The notes under the pieces: generated by a model | Told to the model about the DNA's origin: nothing | The model's input: the letters and a program-made list of their open reading frames with translations, nothing else | The model's database searches: none | Assembly (NCBI GenBank): GCA_025506515.1 | Contig: CM046454.1 | Location: 36,754,503-36,818,502, forward strand | From: Flaveria trinervia | Lineage: Eukaryota; Streptophyta; Magnoliopsida; Asterales; Asteraceae | Direction of reading: 5' to 3' | Length of the DNA: 64,000 bases | Shown here: one piece after another, positions 56,896 through 64,000 of the stretch | Numbering within the stretch: position 1 is the first letter of the stretch | Layout of the letters: every line of letters starts with the position of its first letter | Position numbers and translations under genes: made by a program

Positions 56896-57300
56896 CATCA
56901 TCAGCAAAGACTTCTTCAAACAACAACCAAGTAGAGCCAATCACTATGATTCAGGAGTCTGAAGAACAAAAGGTAGCCTTTGCAACTTTTAGTTCAAATT
57001 TTCAAGCTTACTTGGGAAGCACTTTATCATCTCCCAACCTTTGCCATCAAGACATTGAAGAACTACATCCAAATGTAGTAGGGGAGATGGATCTTCAATG
57101 GCAAATGACTATGATTGCTTATAGAGCCAAATAGTACCTGTGAGGAAATAAAAATTTGGCTGCAGCAAGTAAAACAACAAAGATTGGTGTTGATAAGTCG
57201 AAGGTATGATATTTCAAATGCAATCTCTATGGACATTTCTCTAGATAATGTAATCAACAATCAAATCCTGACTTGAGACAACATCAATAACATTAGTCTC
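56896..57300 (+). pseudogene. copia gag fragment (E2)
   Basis: The plus strand reads SEEQKVAFATFSSNFQAYLG, then EELHPNVVGEMDLQWQMTMI (56960-57120), a segment typical just before the zinc knuckle of many plant copia gags. The knuckle relic FKCNLYGHFSR-stop-CN follows at about 57205-57255, with the first Cys and one Glu codon lost. It is truncated on both sides, by the B2 LTR on the left. Confidence 0.6.
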
Positions 57301-57745
57301 ATCAACATCAACCTCATCAACAATCTATATCTCAAAGATCTTTCAAATAACCACAACTAATATGATCTCGATCAAAAAAGAGAGACGGACAAGCAATACG
57401 GCGGAAAACATAAAACATCACATCAATTTACATAATCAATCCATCACAAACCCTAGTAGTTGTCATATCAATATATCATCAACATTAACTCGGTCAAAAG
57501 AATTATTGTTTATGGGATTCATTCTTTATTCATGTGTAATCATTAATCAGTTTTAATGAAATACTTTTGAATCAAATCTTGTTTGCTTATTTATTATGTT
57601 CATATCATTTTGTTCATCATAATAAATATATGCTTGATTTGATATTCATTCATAAAAAAATTAAACAAAAGTTAGTGATCTTTCCACAATCATTAACATG
57701 ATAACATTCTAACATTGATAATTCTTGATTACGATCATTGGATTC
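57301..57745. other. unassigned AT-rich segment
   Basis: I see no gene, LTR or convincing repeat. CAACATCAACC-type triplets occur at 57280-57330. Confidence 0.4.
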
Positions 57746-58022
57746 ACAAGTACCATACAAAACTGTAGTTTTGACATCCATTTCATATAGTGGGAAGTTC
57801 TTGTATAAGGCATAAGCTAGAAAAAATTGTATAGCTTCTAGTCTTGCAATAGGAGCATATACTTCTACATAATCAAGCCCTTCAATTTGATAAAATCCTT
57901 GAGCAACAGGTTTGGCCTTGATAGGAACAATTACATCTTTTTCATCTATTTTGTTCTTGAATATCCATTTTGTTCCAATCAGTAACTTTCCTTTAGAAGT
58001 TCACACAGATGCTCTTTGGTTT
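57746..58022 (-). pseudogene. copia reverse-transcriptase N-terminal fragment
   Basis: The minus strand in shifting frames shows WNKMDIQ/FKNKIDEKD (about 57940-57990), IKAKPVAQGF-like text, a GLDYVEVYAPIARLEAIQ-like stretch near 57870 and YEMDVKT near 57780. This is the beginning of a copia RT and ends abruptly at the family D LTR (58023), so element D inserted into it. Confidence 0.6.
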
Positions 58023-58942
58023 TGTTACAAGTTTATCCAAGCAGTTTAACCATTTAAACTTCAAAAATGCAGTGGATATAAGTGGTTAAAAGGTGTTAAA
58101 CATGTGAAATATATGAACCATTTTAACCCAAAACAAAACCCAAGAACAAAGGATCAAATGTATGTGAAATAGAATGCTATCAAAACGAAAATACAACCAT
58201 AGGGTGTACTTGAAACTACCTTTCAAGAACAAAATGTTGTAGTAAGGATGAGAAGAAGAAGATGATGCTCTGGAATGTCTAGCCTCCAAAATGGGAGTCC
58301 TCAAGCTTGTATACCCACAAGCCTTAGCAAACACCTAACTTGTTAGGGAGTGCAACACCGAAATCCTCTTCCTATGCTCCTTAAAAATCCAAAGTTTTCA
58401 ACAACCTTTAGCCTTGAATCCGAAATTTTCAGCCCTTTGACAGAGAGTTCTTGCAATGTGTGTGTGAGAGAGAGTGTTGGTTGAGGTGGAGTGCAAGAGA
58501 AGATTAAAGTCTTGTATAAACCAAGTCATGCAATCCCAAGAATGGGATTGCCCTTGGGCGGCCGAAAATAATCATTCAAAATGGGTTCCCCCCATTTTGT
58601 TACTTTATAAAATACACTCTTTAACCATGATTTAATAAAATTAAAACCTCTTTTAATTTTATAACATTAACACACTATTATTTGTAATTATTTAACTAAC
58701 TTAAATAATGAACCAAATAATTTCTCATGAACAAATTATCCATATAATGTTGTACTGTTACAAAAGCAACCTTTCAGAAAACCAATTTTCTAAATTGGTG
58801 TCAATATTTATCTGTATGATCTTATCAACAAATAAATATTTATTGGTGTTTGTTTAGTTTGTTATTGGGTATGACCTGACTTGTATCATAAGATACTAAC
58901 CACATCAATCTTGTATGTGTCTTGGGCATACAAGATCCAGCA
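58023..58942 (-). repeat. 3' LTR of element D (920 bp)
   Basis: The minus strand begins TGCTGGATCTTG right after the polypurine tract and ends CTTGTAACA. It is homologous over its length to the solo LTR at 24624-25569. A patch at 58600-58760 is AT-rich and poorly conserved. Confidence 0.85.
58908..58936 (-). other. hairpin at LTR nucleotides 7-35 (element D)
   Basis: ATCTTGTATG (58908-58917), 9-nt loop, CATACAAGAT (58927-58936): a perfect 10-bp stem. Compared with 24630-24656, three base pairs differ with pairing kept on both arms. Confidence 0.75.
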
Positions 58943-59713
58943 ATCTCCCAGTTGCACAAGATTCATAGAAGATTGATGCAAGCAGTAAATACCACCTAAC
59001 ATCGGTTTACTACCCTTAATACGTATTATTAAGTGCCATTTAATAACATCATCCTCTTCAAGTACCTTACTCGAATTGTTTTAGGTGAATCAATCATCTA
59101 TCCTTTTGTCACACATGTCATGCTAAATCCCAGAGACACAGAGTGATCATTCTTCATTGATTTAACTTTATCAGGCCTTAGACATCTTACTGTCAATGAA
59201 TAAGAGGGACAAATCCCATCTTGAATACATACGTCTCTCACAATTACCTTATATCATACATGAACTCAGACTTATGTACTGCCATGTTTTAAAACAGCGA
59301 ATAACTAAGTCAAAGTATAATATTCGGTAAATATCAAAACCCAATATGTATCTCAGGTCAAAGCATATAAAATGATATTCGTCTTTACTCAAAATTACGT
59401 ATGTTCAATCAGAAGATTCCATGTAGTAATATTTGAGTTGCAGGTCAGTCCAATATTTGTATCCAACAAATATCTTTGAACTTTGGAAACAACCCTTTGC
59501 TCTATATTAATCCATATGAATATCTACCAATCCAAGTTCATAATAGTCTTATCTTCATACTTGTTCCCACAAGTATGAACGATATGGACGTTCTGAGTAA
59601 ACGATTTACTCATGGATTTTAACATGCAAAATAGGAATATTGGTTGAAACATTATAACCAAATAATTTATTCATATAATAAGGGTTACAATATCTAAATA
59701 CAAAAATTAAAGA
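58943..59713 (-). other. polypurine tract and 3' untranslated segment of element D
   Basis: CAACTGGGAGAT on the minus strand (58943-58954) adjoins the LTR and is the likely plus-strand primer. The remaining roughly 760 bp to the RNase H stop show no coding signal. Confidence 0.6.
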
Positions 59714-62700
59714 TCATATCCAGTCACTAGAATATTGAAGTCCCATGGCACAAGTATGACTTTCATGCTTTGCCTTTTCAAGAAGCTTCGTGAGTGGATG
59801 CACAATGTTTTGGTCCATGTGAACTTTGCGAATACATATCTTTCGCTTTTCAACTTCATCCCTTACGTAGTTGAATCTCCATTCAATGTGCCTAGTCTTT
59901 TGATGTGCACGGGGTTCCTTGATCTGAGCAATCGCACCCTCGTTATCACAAAGAATCTCTATAGGGTCCTGAATGGAAGGGACTAACCCTAGATCGGCAA
60001 TGAACTTCTTTAACCATGCAGCTTCCTGAGCTACTAATGAAGCAGTGATGTATTTTGACTCTATAGTTGATAATCCCATAACATCTTGCTTAGAGCTCTT
60101 CCAAGAAATTTCTCCTCCATTTAAGATGAAAATGTACCCCGACTGTGATCGTGATTCATCTCGATCAGTTTGGAAAATAGCATCCGTGTAACCTTTTACT
60201 ACGAGTTCCTCCTCACCAGATCCAAAGATTAGAAATATATCTTTAGTCCTCCTTAGGTACTTAAGTATGTTCTTAATAGTCATCCAATGACTGTTTCCAG
60301 GATTTTGCCAATATCGGCTTGTCATGCTCAAGGCGCATGACACGTCCGGCCTAGTGCATATCAGCATACATGATGGATCCTATAGAAGACGCATACGGGA
60401 TTCCCTTCATTTTGTCTTGCTTATCCATTGAGCTTGGACATTGAGTCTTACTCAATATCGTTCCTCTTTAGATAGGTACGTACCTTTCTTAGAGTTTTCC
60501 ATCTTTGAACTTTTCAAGATCTAATCAATGTATGCACTTTGATTCAAACCTAGCAATCGCTTTGATCTATTCCTATAGATCTTTATTCATAAACTATAGG
60601 TGGCTTCACCAAGATCCTTAATGGAAAAACAGCTTCCAAGCTAGGCTTTTACACCTTCCATGGTCGGAATGCCATTTCCAAATAGTAAAATGTCATCGAC
60701 ATACAATACTAGGAAAGTGACGATGCTCCCACTGCCTTTCTTATATACACATGCTTCATCAACGTTTTTGTTGAACCTAAATTTGATTATCTCTTCATCA
60801 AAATGGTGATTCCAACTACTTAATGCTTGCTTCAATCCATAGATTGATTTCTTTAACTTGCACACTTTGTTAGGATGTTTTTGATCGACAAAACCTTCGA
60901 GCTGAACCATGTAGACATATTCCTCAAGATATCCATTTAAAAAAGCAGTTTTGACATCCATTTTCCAAATCTCATAATCATAATAAGCAACTATGTCAAA
61001 TAATATCCTAATAGACTTTAGCATTGCAACCGGTGAGAAGGTCTAATCATAATCAACCCCTTGAGTTTGAGTGAAAACTTTTGCTACAAGTCTAGCTTTA
61101 TAAGTATCCAAGTTTCCATGTATATTGGTTTTCTTCTTCAAAACCCACTTACTTCCAACTATCTTGGAGTTAAGAGGTGGTTCAACTAAGTCCCATACAT
61201 GGTTGTCATACATGGATTGCATCTCAACGTTCATGGATTCAAGCCATCTTCACAATCCAAATTGGACATTTCATCACGATAAGTGGTTAGTTCATCGGAA
61301 TCTACCACATAACACCCATCAACGAAAAATCCATATCTTTCAGGTGGATTACTAATTCTACCAGATTTTCGAACGTTTTGTGTGTATGGATCAACTATTT
61401 GATCACCCTCAACATCCTCAGGTTGAGTGCTAGTGTTAACCAAACGTGTATCGGTTTGTGGTTCTTGGTCCTCCTCAAGATCCACTGTTCTACTACTAGT
61501 TCCTTCCATAAGGAACTTAGCTTCTAAGAACTCAGCCTTCTTGGCAACAAACTCCTTTTGTTCTATTGGATCATAGAAATATTATCCCATAGAATCTCTA
61601 AGATATCCAATGAAGATACACTTAGTGGAATGGCTTTCTAACGTGTTTGAGGTGGGAGTCTTAACATAAGCCTCACAACCCCATACCTTTAAATATGATA
61701 ATGATGGAACCCTTCCATGCCATATTTCAAACGATGGTGTTTCCACTTTCTTGGTTATGGCCATATTCAAGATACGGGCCGCAAGGAGCAAAGCGAAACC
61801 CCAAAATAATAGAGGCAATGAGCTTCTAGCCATCATAGATCGAACCATACCCAATAGAGTTTGATTTCTCCTCTCGGACACAACATTTTGTTTTGGTGTT
61901 CCAGGTGGAGATACTTATGAGATAATACCACAACTTCTAAGATGATCTCTAAAAGCGTCACTTAAAAAATCACCTCCCCTATCGTTGCGGAGAATTTTTA
62001 TTTTCTTGATGAGTTGATTTTCTACTTCATTTTGGAAGATTTTGAACATTTCAAAAGCTTCATCTTTGTGTCTTAACAAGTACACATAACCATATCGACT
62101 ACAGACGTTGGTAAAGGTGATGAAGTATCTTTCATTGTATCTAGTCATTGGTTTAAAAGGACCACATACATCCGAATGTATGATTCCTAATAAATCTTTT
62201 GGCCTTTCGGTTTTGCCACTAAAAGGTGCCTTAGTCATTTTACCTTGTAAACAAGGTTCACATAAATCAAATGAATCATATTCACTTTCTTTTAAAAGAC
62301 TGTTCTTTTGAAGTGTTTGTATGCGATTCTTGTTCATATGACCAAGATGGCAATTCCAAAGATAGGTATCACTCAAATCCAATTTGAGTTTCTTGGTGGT
62401 GGTTTGGTACAATGAGCTATCATATAATGTGTTTTCATGAACCAATTCATAAATACCATTGGTAGGAATAGCATTAAAATAAAATATTTCATTTAAAGAA
62501 ATATGAATTTCATTTTCAATAAATGTTAGAACATAACCATATTGTCCTAGTTGGGCTACAGAAATAATGTTCCTAGTCAAACTAGGAGCATACAAAATAT
62601 TGTTCAAAATTGCTTCCAAACCAGTTGGAAGCTTCAAGATGTAGTCCCCTCAGCCTTCAACTTGAACTTTTGCCCCATTCCCCATGTAGAGGCTAACATC

Positions 62701-62860
62701 TTCTTTCTTGAAGTCCATACGTCTTTTGAACCCCTGCAATAAGTTGCGCATATAAGTTCCACATCCGGTATCCAATGCCCATGTGTTAGAGGATATTAAA
62801 TTTAGATCAATATGAATCCAGAAATTTGTACATGAGGTTTTCCTGACATCCCTATTAGCT
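59714..62860 (-). pseudogene. pol of element D: protease, integrase, RT, RNase H
   Basis: Protease NTWALDTGCGTYMRN, with Asp-Thr-Gly at 62764-62772. Integrase: WNCHLGHMNKNRIQTL...CEPCLQGK (62230-62360, HHCC), then IIHSDVCGPFKPMTRYNERY and NVCSRYGYVYLLRHKDEA near 62080-62170. In the latter the first catalytic Asp position reads Asn-Val (TNVCSR, where related copias have Asp). RNDRGGDF follows near 61980. RT: GSKWVLKKKTNIHGN near 61130, a stop at 61043, MDVKTAFLNGYLEE near 60950, and YVDDILLFGN (about 60680-60710). RNase H: SRYWQNPGNSHWMTIKNILKY near 60290, KGYTDAIFQTDRDESRSQSG near 60160, and CDNEGAIAQIKEPRAHQKTR near 59930. The last 217 codons are fully open. A frame break separates the RT and RNase H blocks. 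Confidence 0.87.
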
Positions 62861-63727
62861 TGTAACTCTTTGACATGGACTGCACAATTTCTTGCCCAAT
62901 GTCCAATCTCCCCACACTAAAAACATGGGTCATTCGAAGCAACCTTTTGTTTCTTCTCCACTGGTTTTGGTGGTGGCACTCTTACCACTCCCTTTCCCTT
63001 TCCTCTAATGTGCCCTTTACCCTTGGCAACATTTGCCTTGGCTGTGGGGTGAGGCCTCTCCTTGTTCCAACATTATGGTAAGAACAGGTAAAACCTTTTT
63101 ACCCATGGCCGCCTCGGCAATTTTGAGCATAGAGTGAAGCTCACTTATGTTCTTGTACCACCCGTTCATGTTATAGTTCATGAAAAAGTTGTCAAACCTT
63201 TTTGACAAAGAGTTGAGGATCAAATCCGTAGCCAAACCTTTTGAGACGGGACAATTCAGCCTTTCAAGGCGGTCAATGTGGCTCTCCATCTTAAGTACAT
63301 TAGATGAAATAGATTGGGTGTCATCCATACGACATGCATGGAGTGCTGGAACCGTTTCGAAGCACTCTACCCTTGCTTATTGTTGGAAAGTTTCCTTCAA
63401 CCGGGTAATCATGTCGTATGCTCCATGATGTTCATACTCCTTTTGGAGATCTGGAGTCATACTTGCCAACATGAGGCAAAACACTTGGATCGAGTCCTCG
63501 GTGTATTTTACCCAATTATTATAGGCCTCCTCATCCTCCTCTTTAGGTTGATCGGGAATCAGATCGTCTAAAATATACGATCGTTTCTTTTGCTTGAGGA
63601 CAATTCTCAAGTTTCAAAACCAATCAGTAAAATTATTATGATTTTGACGCTCCTTTTGGAGAATGGATCTTAGTGATAGTGAGTGAGCGGACGGGATATC
63701 ATTATTATCATTATTGTTTGTGGCCAT
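62861..63727 (-). pseudogene. gag of element D
   Basis: ATG at 63727 (MATNNNDND). An early TGA or frame break precedes KQKKRSYILDDLIPDQPKEE and EAYNNWVKYTEDSIQVFCLM (63400-63580). Then come HGAYDMITRLKETFQ, KMESHIDRLERLNCPVSKGL and KRFDNFFMNYNMNGWYKNIS (63150-63290), a copia gag capsid pattern. The zinc knuckle near 62893-62930 reads CF-stop-CGEIGHWARNC, where a TAG replaces one residue between the first two Cys. In-frame stops also occur after FQQ. About 290 residues, much shorter than gag of A and B. Confidence 0.82.
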
Positions 63728-64000
63728 CTACAAAATTTAACAAAGTTCAATATTAGTATTTTCGATATTGTTCATATTTTAATAATTAAAGCCCTTTTAT
63801 GTGTCGTACACAATTTTGAAATTCTAGAATCCAACGTTACATTTAAATAGTGGCTAGTTGATCTTTATCCCATTATTTAAATTATCAAGGTAGTCAACGA
63901 TTTGACAATTGCAACCCTTTTCAACTTCTAGGGTATGGAATCGACTTAAACATCATATGTGTGGTCGGCATGTTTATCCCATCAACACCTTTGTAAACCA
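63728..64000 (-). other. element D leader upstream of gag
   Basis: AT-rich and non-coding. No primer site or LTR end is visible, so the 5' LTR lies beyond the window. Confidence 0.5.

Larger units (their letters stand above)
58023..64000 (-). mobile_element. Ty1/copia retrotransposon D, 5' LTR outside window
   Basis: On the minus strand the window holds the leader, gag (from 63727), protease, integrase, RT with intact YVDD, RNase H, a 3' untranslated part, polypurine tract and 3' LTR (58942-58023). There is no third ORF and gag is short, so it is a different copia lineage from A and B. The solo LTR at 24624-25569 is another member. Five bases left of the LTR: ggttt. Confidence 0.9.

Overview
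This 64-kb window is repetitive plant nuclear DNA. It is an AT-rich stack of nested LTR retrotransposons, and I could support no ordinary host gene in it. Primer-binding sites matching the 3' end of initiator-Met tRNA (TGGTATCAGAGC type), the Ty1/copia and Ty3/gypsy gag-pol modules and the amount of nesting all point to a large-genome flowering plant. The proteins remind me of Asteraceae elements, but that is an impression, not a search result. Nearly every reading frame is broken by stops, frameshifts or deletions, so the genes are listed as pseudogenes.

Layout. (1) 1-8265 (+): copia family A, copy A1, cut by the window edge; its reverse-transcriptase core is deleted. (2) 8266-8390 and 18943-20770 (-): two halves of a third-ORF remnant (element F), separated by copy B1. 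(3) 8391-18942 (-): copia family B, copy B1, with both LTRs and TSDs gagac/aagac but almost all of pol deleted. (4) 22190-24000 (+): degraded copia gag/protease (E1). (5) 24624-25569 (+): solo LTR of family D. (6) 25990-33962 (-): Ty3/gypsy element C, rearranged, inserted in a coding remnant G (25570-25989 plus 33963-35985). (7) 36181-48670 (-): copia A2, the most complete copy, inserted in copia B2 (35986-36180 plus 48671-56890, -). (8) 56896-57300 (+) and 57746-58022 (-): small copia gag and RT fragments. (9) 58023 to the window end (-): copia family D, from its 3' LTR through pol and gag to the leader.

How the parts work together. Families A and B have the Sirevirus-type plan: LTR, tRNA-Met primer site, long gag with more than one zinc knuckle, pol (protease-integrase-RT-RNase H), then a long third ORF in sense between pol and the 3' LTR. 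That ORF lies in the 'envelope' position, but in family A it shows basic nuclear-localisation-like clusters and charged coiled coil, and I saw no membrane segment.

Most interesting observation. In A, B and F the third ORF is preceded by a cluster of short palindromes plus a TATA box. In A and B the same family-specific palindromes crowd the LTR U3 upstream of its TATA box: CAGTAGT/ACTACTG-type in A and CAGTCG-TG-CGACTG in B. F carries AGCTTC-C-GAAGCT-type palindromes. The third ORF therefore looks as if it has its own U3-like promoter inside the element. A second structural signal is a hairpin at nucleotides 7-35 of the family D LTR, with three compensated base-pair differences between two copies.
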